A stretch of 64,000 nt of DNA from Galbitalea soli (GCF_010686725.1 NZ_JAAGWZ010000001.1:1054001-1118000); one strand, 5' to 3'. Positions 1 through 8,629 are shown, numbered from the stretch's first letter. Numbers and translations are program-made. Notes: generated from the sequence alone by a model not told the origin.

Positions 1-85
1 CGTCGAGGACGACCTCGACCTCGACCGTCGGGTTGCCCCGGGAGTCCAGGATTTCGCGAGCAATGACGACGTCGATGAGGGCCAC
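1..85 (-). CDS. eno: enolase, N-terminal fragment
   Basis: The minus strand reads out a GTG-started peptide beginning [20 protein letters not shown], the invariant N-terminus of enolase, which makes phosphoenolpyruvate from 2-phosphoglycerate in glycolysis. Only 28 codons are inside the window; the rest lies beyond the left edge. A strong ribosome binding site (AAGGAGAT) sits seven bases before the GTG, so this gene has a normal leader, unlike many neighbours. A possible -10 (GACAAT) lies at 129-134. The family call is certain from the N-terminal block; activity cannot be judged from a fragment. Confidence 0.95.
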   Translation of the reverse strand, partial: MALIDVVIAREILDSRGNPTVEVEVVLD

Positions 86-153
86 GGAAGATCTCCTTCA
101 GGGGGTGGGGCAGGAAGTGTGGTGGTGGATTGTCCGAGGGAATCCTACTGCGG

Positions 154-609
154 TCAGGCGATCCGCTTCGCGCGGGCCCCCTCGCCGGGCGCCCGGTAGA
201 ACATCTCCGGGTCGCCATCGTCGAGGCCGCGCACGGTGCCGACGTTCTCCCACCCCAGCGAGTCCAGCAGCAGGCGCATGGGATAGTTCGACTCGGTCGT
301 CGAGGTGAAGACCTTCACCGTGGATGACCGTTCCGTCAGTGCCCGCACCATCCCGCGCGCGATCCCCCGCCGACGGTGCTCCTCGTGCACCACGATCCAC
401 CGGATGAAGGTGTTGTCGAAGAACGAACGGTCGAAGATCGCGAAGGCGATCACCTCATCGGCCTTCTTCGCGACGACGATGCAGCCCGCGTCGTACCAGT
501 TGCGCAGGCGGATCCGCTTGCGGTGGGCGAGCTCCGGGTCCGGCCAGGCGAGTCGGCTGATGCCCTCGAGGTCGGCCTCGATGGGCAGCGTGATCACAAC
601 GTCGGGCAC
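154..609 (-). CDS. GNAT-family N-acetyltransferase
   Basis: A 151-residue protein of the GNAT fold, which moves an acetyl group from acetyl-CoA to an amine. The acetyl-CoA pyrophosphate loop is visible as RRRGIARGM at residues 79-87, after the typical beta-strand IRWIVVHEEH. The substrate cannot be read from sequence. The GTG start is supported by TAGGGT at 616-621 exactly six bases upstream with no Shine-Dalgarno, which suggests a leaderless mRNA. It lies between eno and hisS on the same strand but has its own promoter signal. Confidence 0.8.
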   Translation of the reverse strand: MPDVVITLPIEADLEGISRLAWPDPELAHRKRIRLRNWYDAGCIVVAKKADEVIAFAIFDRSFFDNTFIRWIVVHEEHRRRGIARGMVRALTERSSTVKVFTSTTESNYPMRLLLDSLGWENVGTVRGLDDGDPEMFYRAPGEGARAKRIA

Positions 610-615
610 TCTCTC

Positions 616-621
616 ACCCTA
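616..621 (-). promoter_or_regulatory. -10 element of a leaderless promoter for the GNAT gene
   Basis: TAGGGT on the minus strand, six bases before the GTG at 609. The identical hexamer at the same spacing precedes the ketosynthase gene at 41636. No clear -35 is seen. Confidence 0.5.
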
Positions 622-656
622 GGCCGCGATCGCGACGGCCGGAAACCCCGCCACGC

Positions 657-1955
657 TCAGTCGATCGAGCGCAGTTCCAGCTCGCTCGCCTCGGTCGTCG
701 CCGAGGTCACGAAGGCGAATCGCCCGAAGCCCGCGGCGCGGAGCTGATCCAGTTGCGCGCGCTGATTGCGGGTGCGTTTCTCCAGGCGCACACGCGAACC
801 ACCAGCGACCAGCGCGGCCTTGAGCCGTGCCAACTGCGAGGGCTGAACGTCGATGTCGTAGATGAGGGCGATCTGGTCCTCGTCGTCTCCGTCGCGCAGC
901 GCGACGAGATCGATGAGTCGCTCGAAGCCGAGCGAGAAGCCGACCGCGGGCACCTCGGTGCCGAGGAAGCGACCGATCATCCCGTCGTAGCGCCCGCCGC
1001 CCGCGAGCGAGTATCCGAAGTCCGGGTGCGCCACCTCGAAGATCGTGCCCGTGTAGTAGCCCATGCCGCGCACGAGATAGGGGTCGAACTGGAGGAGCCG
1101 ACGGTCGACCCCCGCCGCCTCGACGGCGTCGCCGAGACTGACGAGGTGCTCGACCGCCGCCTCGTCGACGCCCGCCGGCAGTTCCCGACGGATCGCGCGC
1201 TCGCCGTAGGCGACGAACTCGAGCGTGCGCGGGCGGGTGAGGAACGCCTCCAGCGCGTCGACCGCTCGCGGAACGCCGTCCTCCTCCGCGAACGGGCTCG
1301 ATCGCAGCTCGGCGACCACGCCCGCCGCCTCGATCTTGTCGAGCTTGTCGAGGGTGATGAGAACGGCGGCGTGCACCGCGGCGGGGAATCCGAACGCCTC
1401 GAGCATGCTCGTGAGCAGCCGACGATCGCCCACGCGGATCGTGCAGCCCTCGAGACCGAGGGCTGCGAGCGTGTCGACGGCCGCGACGATGAGCTCGACC
1501 TCGGCGAGCTGACCCGGCTCGCCGATGATGTCGATGTCGCACTGCACGAACTGGCGGTAGCGCCCCTTCTGCGGTCGCTCCGCCCGCCACACCGGCGCCA
1601 TCTGGATGGCGCGGAAGACCGGCGGGAGCTCGGCGCGGTGCGAGGCATAGAACCGCGCGAGCGGCACGGTGAGGTCGAAACGGAGACCCAGATCGGCGAG
1701 GTCAAGCGCGTCGGTCGCCCGCGCGAAGTCCTCCTGGGTGAGACCGCGCTTCAGGATGCCGAACGCCAGCTTCTCGTTGTCTCCCCCCAGCCCCGCGTGC
1801 AGACGGGCGCTGTCTTCGACCACCGGGGTCTCGATCTCGTCGAAGCCGTGGGCGCGGAAGGTGTGGCGGATCACGCCGAGCACCCGCTCCCGCCGGGCCT
1901 TGTCGGCGGGAAGGAAGTCGCGCATCCCGCGCGGGGGGTTCACCTGGCTAGCCAC
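657..1955 (-). CDS. hisS: histidine--tRNA ligase
   Basis: Class II aminoacyl-tRNA synthetase of 432 residues that charges tRNA-His. Motif 2 is around residues 113-146 (VWRAERPQKGRYRQFVQCD), the histidine-binding stretch RGMGYYTGTIFE at 296-307, and motif 3 GFSLGFERL at 339-347. The C-terminal anticodon-binding domain is short, about 80 residues. I place the start at the GTG at 1955 (VASQVNPPRGMRDFLP), because the PRGMRDFLP block is the normal N-terminus and an upstream in-frame ATG would run deep inside the TetR gene. The start overlaps the last eight bases of that TetR gene, so the two are probably translationally coupled. Confidence 0.93.
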   Translation of the reverse strand: MASQVNPPRGMRDFLPADKARRERVLGVIRHTFRAHGFDEIETPVVEDSARLHAGLGGDNEKLAFGILKRGLTQEDFARATDALDLADLGLRFDLTVPLARFYASHRAELPPVFRAIQMAPVWRAERPQKGRYRQFVQCDIDIIGEPGQLAEVELIVAAVDTLAALGLEGCTIRVGDRRLLTSMLEAFGFPAAVHAAVLITLDKLDKIEAAGVVAELRSSPFAEEDGVPRAVDALEAFLTRPRTLEFVAYGERAIRRELPAGVDEAAVEHLVSLGDAVEAAGVDRRLLQFDPYLVRGMGYYTGTIFEVAHPDFGYSLAGGGRYDGMIGRFLGTEVPAVGFSLGFERLIDLVALRDGDDEDQIALIYDIDVQPSQLARLKAALVAGGSRVRLEKRTRNQRAQLDQLRAAGFGRFAFVTSATTEASELELRSID

Positions 1956-2568
1956 CCGACGATTGTTCCACGAGCGGGCGACCCAGCAGTCTCTCGAGCC
2001 GCTCGCGGTGGGCATCCAGCAGGGAGCGGAAGGCCTCGGTGCATCGCCCCGCGTCGCCCGAGACGACGAAGTCGTACTGGATGCCGAAGAAGCAGTCGAC
2101 CATGAGCCGTCCCTCGGCGCGCGCATCCTGGGGATCGAGACCGAGCGCCTGCAGCGCCTCGATCGCGTAGTGCCGCCAGTTCTCGTGGAGCGCGCGGGAG
2201 AAGGTGTATCGCCCCGGCTCGATCGCCTCCAGCATGCCGGCCTCGAATTCGAGGCGTTGGAGCTGACGGTTGCGCGGATCGACGGTCCACTGCCACGACG
2301 ATTCGAGGTTGCCGAAGTAGACGTCGACCTCGCCCGGGTTCGTGCGCAGGCGGTCGTTGACCTCGACGATGCGCGAGGAGATGGCGGAGACGATCTCGGT
2401 GATGAGCTCCGCGCGCGAGCCGAAGTGATAGACGAGCGTGTAGGTGCTCACTCCGAGCGCGCTCGCAATCGTGCGGAACGACAGCGTGGAGAGCGGCTTG
2501 TCGAGGAGGTAATCGAGAATCTCCCCGATGAGCTGGGGTTTTCGCGACGGATCGGGTTGGCGCGGCAT
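1948..2568 (-). CDS. TetR-family transcriptional regulator
   Basis: A 206-residue TetR-type repressor. The N-terminal helix-turn-helix spans about residues 29-49 (LSFRTIASALGVSTYTLVYH); the rest is the helical ligand-binding domain. The ligand is unknown. The ATG lies four bases from an 11-bp near-palindrome, part of a two-site repeat, so it very likely represses itself. It has no Shine-Dalgarno; TATGAT six bases upstream fits leaderless transcription. It overlaps the hisS start and may be co-transcribed with it. The divergent ABC transporter lies 365 bases away and is a possible second target. Confidence 0.88.
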   Translation of the reverse strand: MPRQPDPSRKPQLIGEILDYLLDKPLSTLSFRTIASALGVSTYTLVYHFGSRAELITEIVSAISSRIVEVNDRLRTNPGEVDVYFGNLESSWQWTVDPRNRQLQRLEFEAGMLEAIEPGRYTFSRALHENWRHYAIEALQALGLDPQDARAEGRLMVDCFFGIQYDFVVSGDAGRCTEAFRSLLDAHRERLERLLGRPLVEQSSGG

Positions 2569-2571
2569 GGC

Positions 2572-2597
2572 GTTATCATAACGAGTGTTGTCATAAC
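2572..2597. promoter_or_regulatory. putative TetR operator, two 11-bp near-palindromes
   Basis: GTTATCATAAC at 2572-2582 and GTTGTCATAAC at 2587-2597. The first is a palindrome except for its central base; the second has one arm change. Their centres are 15 bases apart. The first overlaps the TATGAT -10 (2575-2580) of the TetR gene, so a bound repressor would block it. This is inference from symmetry and position. Confidence 0.6.
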
Positions 2598-2933
2598 GAT
2601 GGTTATTTTGTTACAGTGTCTCCTGCGTGTTGCGCCCGGGCATGAAACAGAGGGTCCGCCGGGCCGCGCGCCGCTCAAATCATGGACGTCCTGCCGGGGG
2701 GCAGACTTGTCCGACTAACAGGAACGTCGACGTGGGTAAAGCCGACGTTCCGAGACCGCCGCCGCGAGGCTGAAGCTCGTCTTTCGCGTGCCGGCGCCGG
2801 TCTGGTGCCCTTCCCTATTCGGGTTAGGGAAGGGCACCGCCCCACCCCGTGCGGTGCGTCATCCCTGAGGAGGACTCGACTCACCCCGCGAGGATGACGC
2901 CCTCCGCCGGTCGCGCCCGCTACGGTGGGCCTC
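2598..2933. other. intergenic region rich in hairpins
   Basis: No convincing reading frame is present. Three inverted repeats are seen: 9-bp arms at 2721-2729 and 2743-2751; a perfect 14-bp stem at 2804-2817 and 2825-2838 with a seven-base loop; and 9-bp arms at 2856-2864 and 2892-2900. The 14-bp stem has no T-run on either strand. Weak plus-strand promoter elements (TTGTCA at 2588-2593, TTACAG at 2611-2616) overlap the TetR operator, so a short RNA ending at the hairpin is possible. I could not match a known riboswitch. Confidence 0.4.
2804..2838. terminator. perfect 14-bp hairpin, possible terminator
   Basis: Arms 2804-2817 and 2825-2838 pair perfectly around the loop TTCGGGT. There is no following T-tract, so termination is only a suggestion. 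Confidence 0.35.
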
Positions 2934-3887
2934 ATGAGCCCCTCCCCCTCCCCCGGCGTCGTCGTCGACTCGGTGGCGCGCTCCTTCGGCTCCGTGCACG
3001 CCGTCCGCGATGCGTCGCTGGAGGCACCCGCGGGCCAAGTCACCGCGCTCATCGGCCCGAACGGCTCCGGCAAGACCACGCTGTTGCTCATGCTGGCCTC
3101 CCTGCTCCGGCCCGACGCCGGCACGATCAGCATCGCGGGCTTCGACCCCGTGACGCAGACGGAGGAGGTCCGCGCCCGCCTCGGCTGGATGCCCGACGTG
3201 CTGGGGTCGTGGAACGTTCTCACCGTGCGATCCGCGCTCGAGACCACGGGGCGCCTGTACCGGATGACCGCCGCTCAATCATCGCGCCGGGCATCCGAGT
3301 TGATCGAGCTCGTGGGGCTCGGCCCGATCGCCGACCAGCCGGCCCGTGTGCTCTCGCGCGGTCAGAAGCAGAAGCTGAGCCTCGCCCGGGCGCTCGTGCA
3401 CGACCCGGAGGTGCTGCTGCTGGACGAGCCGGCATCCGGGCTCGACCCCGTCGCACGGAACGATCTGCAGCTGCTCATCCGCGACCTCGCCGCACGCGGA
3501 ACGACGGTCCTGATCTCCAGCCATGTGCTCGCCGAACTCGATGAGATCGCCGACCGCGCCGTCTACCTGGAGGCGGGCGTGACGGCCTCGGCGGACCGGG
3601 TCGCGGCGGCGCAGGGCACCGAGCGACCCTGGCGGATCAGGGCGCGCGACCTTCCGGGGCTCGGCGGTGCGCTCGTCGCCGCCGGGGTCCACCCCGACGA
3701 CATCCGCACCGACCGGGACGAACTTATCGTCCCCGTCGCCGGCGAGGACGCGGCGGCGGAGCTCCTCACCCGCCTCGTGCGCGCGGGCGTCGCGATCAGC
3801 ACCTTCGCGCCCGCTCTCGGCGACCTCGAGCACACCTTCCAGGGGCTCGCCCGAGACACCCACCGACCGACCGGGAGCACACGGTGA
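2934..3887 (+). CDS. ABC transporter ATP-binding protein (ABC-2 exporter type)
   Basis: A 317-residue single nucleotide-binding domain that powers the membrane partner encoded next. Walker A is GPNGSGKT at 41-48, the signature LSRGQ at 140-144, and Walker B with catalytic glutamate LLLDEP at 161-166. The usual Q-loop glutamine is not obvious (GWMPD near 84-88), as happens in exporter ATPases. I choose the ATG at 2934 over the GTG at 2925 because TACGGT at 2921-2926 lies seven bases upstream, giving a leaderless start. It overlaps the permease gene by GTGA. Substrate unknown. Confidence 0.85.
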   Translation: MSPSPSPGVVVDSVARSFGSVHAVRDASLEAPAGQVTALIGPNGSGKTTLLLMLASLLRPDAGTISIAGFDPVTQTEEVRARLGWMPDVLGSWNVLTVRSALETTGRLYRMTAAQSSRRASELIELVGLGPIADQPARVLSRGQKQKLSLARALVHDPEVLLLDEPASGLDPVARNDLQLLIRDLAARGTTVLISSHVLAELDEIADRAVYLEAGVTASADRVAAAQGTERPWRIRARDLPGLGGALVAAGVHPDDIRTDRDELIVPVAGEDAAAELLTRLVRAGVAISTFAPALGDLEHTFQGLARDTHRPTGSTR

Positions 3888-4960
3888 ACGCCTATCTGAC
3901 CGGAATCGGGGTCATCTTCTCGCTGGAGATGCGGCAGCGCGTGCGCAGCCTCGCCTGGTACATCCTGCTCGGGGTATATGTCGTACTGATCCTGCTGGTC
4001 ACGGTTATTCTGGCCCTGACTCTGGGTGCCTACCAGTCGCGCGGTTCGAATGAGGCCGGCAACGCGATTTACTCCACCGTCATCTATTTCGTCCTGCTCC
4101 TCGGCACCCTCGTCGCGCCCGCGCTCAGCGGCAACTCGATCAACGGCGACCGCGATGCCGGCACCCTGGCGACCACGCAGGTGACTCTCGTCACGACCGG
4201 CCAACTCGTGCTCGGCAAGTTCCTCGCCGCGTGGGTGACGGCGCTCGCCTTCCTCGCGGCATCGGTGCCGTTCCTGATCTACGCGGGGTTCGCGGGGCAC
4301 CTCACGGTGGGTGCGACCGCCGTTTCGCTGCTCGTCCTGGCCGTCGAGCTGGGGGTCGTCGCCGCGATGGGAGTCGGTCTCTCGGGGCTCATCTCGCGGC
4401 CGCTGTTCTCGATCGTGACGACCTACCTCGTCGTCGCCGCGCTCACCGTGGGCACGCTCATCGCCTTCGCGCTGGGCGGGCTCGTGGTGCAGTCTCGACA
4501 GACGACCATCTACACCGGCGGCACCGATACCGCCCAGTACGACGACCAGGGGCGGGCGTCGGCCTGCAACCCTCCAGTCACCCAGGTTCAGACCATTCCG
4601 CGCTACGACCGTGTGTGGGGCCTTCTGGTCGCGAACCCGTACGTGCTGCTGGCGGATGCGGTGCCGACGAGCTACGACACGAGCGGTGAGCAACCCGTCG
4701 ACCTGTTCGGCCAACTGAAGTTCGCGGAGCGGAGCGCGCAGATCGCCCCTCGGGTGCAGCAGACGATCGACGAATGCTCGGCGGGATACGGCGCCAGCCA
4801 GGCGAGCCCGACGCCCCGACACGTCATCGACTCGACCACGCCGGGCTGGGCGGTCGGGATGCTCGCCCAGCTCGTGCTCGCGGCGGAGGCGCTTCTCGGC
4901 GCCTGGCGGCGGCTGCGCACCCCCGCGGGACGACTCTCGAAGGGAACGCGGATCGCCTAG
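3884..4960 (+). CDS. ABC-2 type transporter permease
   Basis: A 358-residue integral membrane protein, partner of the preceding ATPase. Five hydrophobic helices occupy roughly residues 25-205, followed by a polar extracytoplasmic stretch (about 205-315) and a final helix near 320-345. The GTG start overlaps the upstream stop by four bases, so translation is coupled. The large polar loop between the last two helices is typical of ABC-2 exporters such as NatB/YhaP-like proteins. Cargo cannot be inferred. It converges with mazG and the two genes overlap by four bases. Confidence 0.78.
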   Translation: MNAYLTGIGVIFSLEMRQRVRSLAWYILLGVYVVLILLVTVILALTLGAYQSRGSNEAGNAIYSTVIYFVLLLGTLVAPALSGNSINGDRDAGTLATTQVTLVTTGQLVLGKFLAAWVTALAFLAASVPFLIYAGFAGHLTVGATAVSLLVLAVELGVVAAMGVGLSGLISRPLFSIVTTYLVVAALTVGTLIAFALGGLVVQSRQTTIYTGGTDTAQYDDQGRASACNPPVTQVQTIPRYDRVWGLLVANPYVLLADAVPTSYDTSGEQPVDLFGQLKFAERSAQIAPRVQQTIDECSAGYGASQASPTPRHVIDSTTPGWAVGMLAQLVLAAEALLGAWRRLRTPAGRLSKGTRIA

Positions 4961-5640
4961 TCGGCGACCGATTCGGCGGCGCGGATGTCCTCCTGGAGGC
5001 CGCGCAGCGCCCCGCGCAGGGCGCGTTCCGGGTCGAGGCCCGCGAGCCGTGCCCGCGCGACGATCGCCAGGAGCCCCGCCCCCAGCTCCTCCTCGGTCGA
5101 GGCGTCGGCGGTCGCGCCGAGCCCCACCGCCGGGGTCGCGGCGGACTCACCCGCGACCGTGACGCCCAGGGCCTTCGCCTTGCCGACGAGCTTGTCGGCG
5201 AGCGCGAGGGCGGGCATCCCCTGCGGCACGCCGTCGAGCGTGCTCGTGCGATGCGGCTTCTCGACCCGCTTGAGATCATCCCAGACGGCGGCGACCTCGT
5301 CCGCGGTCTTCACCCCGGCGTCGCCGAAGACGTGCGGGTGACGACCGACCATCTTGGCCGTCATATGAGCGGCGACGTCGTCGATCGTGAACGGGTCGAC
5401 CGGGTCGTGCGCGGCGATGTCGGCGTGGAAGAGCACCTGATACAGCACGTCACCCAGCTCCTCGATGAGCTCGGCGCGCCCGCCCGCCTCGATCGCCTCG
5501 ATCAGCTCGTGAGTCTCCTCCACGAGGTAGCGCACGAGCGACTCGTGCGTCTGCTCCGCGTCCCACGCACAGCCGCCCGGTGCGCGCAGGCGGGCGAGTA
5601 CCGCGACCAGTTCCTCGAGCTGCGGGTGCGACGTCGTCAT
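4957..5640 (-). CDS. mazG: MazG nucleoside triphosphate pyrophosphohydrolase
   Basis: A 227-residue MazG-type enzyme that hydrolyses (d)NTPs to NMP and pyrophosphate, cleaning damaged or excess nucleotides. The metal-binding motifs are EExxE at residues 41-45 and ExxD at 61-64. A second, degenerate half follows. The ATG at 5640 overlaps the TGA of the upstream MFS gene (ATGA). In many actinobacteria mazG sits near eno and mfd, as here. The reading frame is open far upstream, but that is a GC-rich shadow of the MFS gene. Confidence 0.9.
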   Translation of the reverse strand: MTTSHPQLEELVAVLARLRAPGGCAWDAEQTHESLVRYLVEETHELIEAIEAGGRAELIEELGDVLYQVLFHADIAAHDPVDPFTIDDVAAHMTAKMVGRHPHVFGDAGVKTADEVAAVWDDLKRVEKPHRTSTLDGVPQGMPALALADKLVGKAKALGVTVAGESAATPAVGLGATADASTEEELGAGLLAIVARARLAGLDPERALRGALRGLQEDIRAAESVAD

Positions 5641-7094
5641 GCGACCATCTTGCCGGGTGCGGCGGGATCCGTCTCGAACTCGGTGACCACGCGGGGCATC
5701 GCGACCCCCGCCGCGACGGTCGCCACGAGCACGACCACCACGGCGAGGAACACGGCCGCCGTCGCGGCCTGCAGGCTCGCGGGGTCGGCCAGCGCCGTCG
5801 CACCGGCGCCACTGCCGCCGGCGAGGTGGCTGTTGCCGATCGCGCCGAAGATCGCGACACCGACCGCACTTCCCATCGACCGCGCGAAGAGGTTGGTTCC
5901 GGTCACGACTCCGCGCTCGCTCCACGAGACGCTCGTCTGCGCGGCGATCAGGGAGGGCGTCGCGACGAGCCCCATGCCGAGCCCGACGACGAAGCAGGAG
6001 ACGGCCGTGAGCCAGAGCGACGGGGTGTACACGACGACCGCCAGCGCGACCGCGCCCGCGAGCGCGACCACCATGCCGATCAGCACCGTCGAGCGGAAGC
6101 CGATCCGCAGATAGAGGCGACCGGACTGCGACGCGGCGATCGGCCAGCCGATCGCGAGGGACGCGAGGGCGAGACCCGAGGCGATGGGGGACACGTGCGA
6201 CACCCCCTCCAGGAAGGTCGGCACATAGGAGGTGAGGCCGAGGAGGGCCGCGCCGACACCCACCGAGATGAGGGTCGTGGTGAGCAGCAGCCTGCGCGAG
6301 AGCACCCAGAGCGGGAGGACGGGCTCCGCGGCCCGGCGCTCGGCCAGCACGAAGGCGAGCAGGAGGAGGGCACCCAGCGCGAAGGCGCAGATGCTCACGG
6401 GGGCGGTCCATGGCCAGGCCTGTCCGCCCTCGAGAACGGCCACGATGAAGACGGTCAGCGCCGCCGTGAGGAGAACCGAGCCGACGTAGTCGACGCGGTG
6501 GCGGGTGCGCTCGATGTTCTCGTGGAAGGTGCGTGCGATCATCCACGCGGCGATGAGGCACAGCGGGATGTTCACGAAGAAGATCCAGCGCCACGACACG
6601 AACTGCGAGAACAGCCCGCCCAGGGTGGGGCCGACCACCGAGGAGATCGCCCAGACGCTGGCGAGGTAGCCCTGCACCTTGGCTCGTTCGGCGAGGGTGT
6701 AGATGTCGCCCGCGATCGTGATCGCCATCGGCTGAACCGCGCCCGCACCGAGCCCCTGCAACGCCCGGAAGGCGATGAGCGCGGGCATGCTCCAGGCGAA
6801 GCCGCAGAGCACCGAGCCGGCGAAGAACAACGCGATCCCGAACAGGATGATCGGCTTGCGCCCCACGGTATCGGCGAGCTTCGCGTAGATCGGCACCGAC
6901 ACCGCCTGTGCCAGCAGGTAGATGGAGAACAGCCACGGGAAGGAGGTGAGGCCCCCGAGATCCTTCACCACCGAGGGAACGGCGGTCGCCAGGATCGTCG
7001 AGTCGATCGCGACGAGCCCCGTCGTGAGCATCAGGGCGATGAGGATGGGACCCCGCTCGGAGCGGAAGCCGACGTCGGCGGTGGTCACGGTCAT
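5637..7094 (-). CDS. MFS drug:H+ antiporter, DHA2 (14-helix) family
   Basis: A 485-residue major facilitator of the 14-helix multidrug exporter type. Motif A is AKLADTVGRKPIILFG near residues 71-86, and the antiporter motif C is seen as SSVVGPTLGGLF near 151-162. The substrate is unknown; relatives pump cationic drugs and dyes. It lies in a same-strand run HAD phosphatase - MFS - mazG, with a 28-base gap before it and a 4-base overlap after it. The start is either this ATG or the GTG two codons later; no good ribosome binding site distinguishes them. Confidence 0.85.
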   Translation of the reverse strand: MTVTTADVGFRSERGPILIALMLTTGLVAIDSTILATAVPSVVKDLGGLTSFPWLFSIYLLAQAVSVPIYAKLADTVGRKPIILFGIALFFAGSVLCGFAWSMPALIAFRALQGLGAGAVQPMAITIAGDIYTLAERAKVQGYLASVWAISSVVGPTLGGLFSQFVSWRWIFFVNIPLCLIAAWMIARTFHENIERTRHRVDYVGSVLLTAALTVFIVAVLEGGQAWPWTAPVSICAFALGALLLLAFVLAERRAAEPVLPLWVLSRRLLLTTTLISVGVGAALLGLTSYVPTFLEGVSHVSPIASGLALASLAIGWPIAASQSGRLYLRIGFRSTVLIGMVVALAGAVALAVVVYTPSLWLTAVSCFVVGLGMGLVATPSLIAAQTSVSWSERGVVTGTNLFARSMGSAVGVAIFGAIGNSHLAGGSGAGATALADPASLQAATAAVFLAVVVVLVATVAAGVAMPRVVTEFETDPAAPGKMVA

Positions 7095-7122
7095 TACAGG
7101 GAGAAGGCTCGCTGGCCCTCGG

Positions 7123-7773
7123 TTATTCCAGTCGAAGCTCGATCCGACCGTCGGCGGTGAACGTCGCCTCGAGTCCGCGGTAGTCGGGGATGCCCGGCAG
7201 CCCGTGCGCGTGCTCCCCCGCCGCGCGCCCTACGACCACGACCTGTGCTCCCGCGGCGAGCCCCGAGGCGATTCCGGCGGGGGCATCCTCGAAGACGAGG
7301 AGCTCCGCGGGGTCGATGCCGAGCCGCTCCGCCCCCAGGAGATAGGCGTCGGGAGCCGGCTTGCCGCGCTCGATGTCCTCCGCGAACACCCGGACGGCGG
7401 GGGTGTCGAAGCCGGCGGCGCGCATCCGCAGCAGCGCGAGTCCGCGCGGCGCAGAGGTGACGAGACCCACCCGGTCCTGCGGCAGGGAGCGGACGAAGTC
7501 CACCCCGCCCGGGATCTCGACGATCCCGGCCAGCCGCTGCTCCTCCTTCGCGACCATGCCCGCGGCGATCGCCCGCGCATCCGCACCCTCGGGCAGGAAC
7601 TCCCGGATCGTGTCGACCGCCTGCCGCCCGTGCGACACCGCGAGGATGTCGGCGACCCGCAACCCGAACTCCGCCGCGAACTCGCCCCAGACCTGCTCGA
7701 CCACCGCGCTCGAGTCGACGAGGGTGCCGTCCATGTCGAAGAGGATGCCGCGGGCCGAGAGCAGAACAGTCAC
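7123..7773 (-). CDS. HAD-superfamily sugar-phosphatase-like hydrolase
   Basis: A 216-residue HAD subfamily IA hydrolase resembling sugar phosphatases and beta-phosphoglucomutase. The nucleophile motif DMDGT is at 13-17, motif II threonine/serine in VTSAP at 105-109, the lysine of GKPAP at 137-141, and acidic motif FEDAPAG at 161-167. A helical cap lies between motifs I and II. The GTG at 7773 is preferred over longer options since CAGGAT lies six bases upstream (7780-7785) and the HAD core starts at once. It is divergent from the CPBP protease with only 38 bases between starts. Confidence 0.85.
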   Translation of the reverse strand: MTVLLSARGILFDMDGTLVDSSAVVEQVWGEFAAEFGLRVADILAVSHGRQAVDTIREFLPEGADARAIAAGMVAKEEQRLAGIVEIPGGVDFVRSLPQDRVGLVTSAPRGLALLRMRAAGFDTPAVRVFAEDIERGKPAPDAYLLGAERLGIDPAELLVFEDAPAGIASGLAAGAQVVVVGRAAGEHAHGLPGIPDYRGLEATFTADGRIELRLE

Positions 7774-7811
7774 CGTGCCATCCTGCCGCAGTGGCACGGG
7801 ACAATGGGTGC
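7774..7811. promoter_or_regulatory. 38-bp divergent region with two overlapping leaderless promoters
   Basis: Minus strand: CAGGAT at 7780-7785, six bases before GTG 7773. Plus strand: GACAAT at 7800-7805, six bases before ATG 7812. The expected -35 regions overlap the opposing -10, so the two promoters should compete. Confidence 0.5.
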
Positions 7812-8555
7812 ATGAACCTCGCGCTGGTGTCGTTGCTGCTCGTGATCGCCGCCGTCCTCCTCGTGCGGGCGGCACGCCGCGAGAAGCGCGACTACCGCCG
7901 CTTCAAGCGGCTCACGAGTACGCGCAAGCGCCAGCGGGTCTTCGCTCGATGGCTGCGAGACGCGTTCTTCCTGTTCGGCGGACTCATCGTGGTGGTGCTG
8001 CTCGCCGCCTGGCAGTACGTGCCGCTCGTGCTGAATGACACGCGGGAGTGGGCACCCGTCGCGGGGCTCACCGGGCTGTTCGAGGGAGGCATCGGGGTGG
8101 GCTTCGGCATCGGCGCCGGAATCGTCGTCGTCGCGCTACTGCTCGTCCCCGTGATCCTCCTGCGCAGCAGGGTCGACGAGGTGCCCGCCCTCGGCGACAT
8201 CGGCGCACTCCTGCCGCGCACCCGTGGCGAACTGGTCTACGGGGCCGCGCTCGCCCTGAACGCGGGTGTGCTGGAGGAACTCCTGTTCCGGCTCGCGATG
8301 CCCGCCCTGCTCTTCGGAATCACCGGCAACGGGCCGCTCTCCTTCCTGATCGCGGCGCTGCTGTTCGGTCTCCTGCACCTCTACCAGGGTCTGCCGGGGG
8401 TGGCGGGCTCGACCGTGCTCGGGCTCCTGTTCACCGTCGTCTACGTGCTATCGGGATCGATCGCCGTGCCGATCGTGCTGCACGCCCTGATCGACCTGCG
8501 GTCTCTCGTGCTCATCCCGGTGGTCATCCAGAAAGTGCACCGGGTGGAGGCATGA
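7812..8555 (+). CDS. CPBP family intramembrane metalloprotease
   Basis: A 247-residue polytopic membrane protein of the CAAX-protease/bacteriocin-processing (CPBP, Abi) family. The glutamate pair and arginine of motif 1 are EELLFR at 155-160, motif 2 is FGLLHLYQG at 185-193 with H189, and the last motif is HALID at 224-228. These residues bind the catalytic metal inside the membrane. The N-terminus has one helix, a basic linker (20-50) and then further helices. Substrate unknown. The start at ATG 7812 is set by GACAAT six bases upstream. Confidence 0.85.
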   Translation: MNLALVSLLLVIAAVLLVRAARREKRDYRRFKRLTSTRKRQRVFARWLRDAFFLFGGLIVVVLLAAWQYVPLVLNDTREWAPVAGLTGLFEGGIGVGFGIGAGIVVVALLLVPVILLRSRVDEVPALGDIGALLPRTRGELVYGAALALNAGVLEELLFRLAMPALLFGITGNGPLSFLIAALLFGLLHLYQGLPGVAGSTVLGLLFTVVYVLSGSIAVPIVLHALIDLRSLVLIPVVIQKVHRVEA

Positions 8556-8629
8556 GAAGTTTCTGAGAGATCGGCGACGGCCTCTCAGACTGCACCGGAT
8601 TGTCAGGAACGCGGGGAGATACTGACCCC

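Noticed and set aside
619-1590. Long antisense and alternative-frame ORFs over hisS, mfd, rplY, gnd and others
   Set aside because: Arg/Ala/Pro-rich low-complexity translations with no family match; they arise from the high third-position GC of the real genes.
2598-2933. Possible riboswitch or tmRNA
   Set aside because: No tmRNA ends, no recognisable riboswitch core, and the downstream gene seems leaderless.
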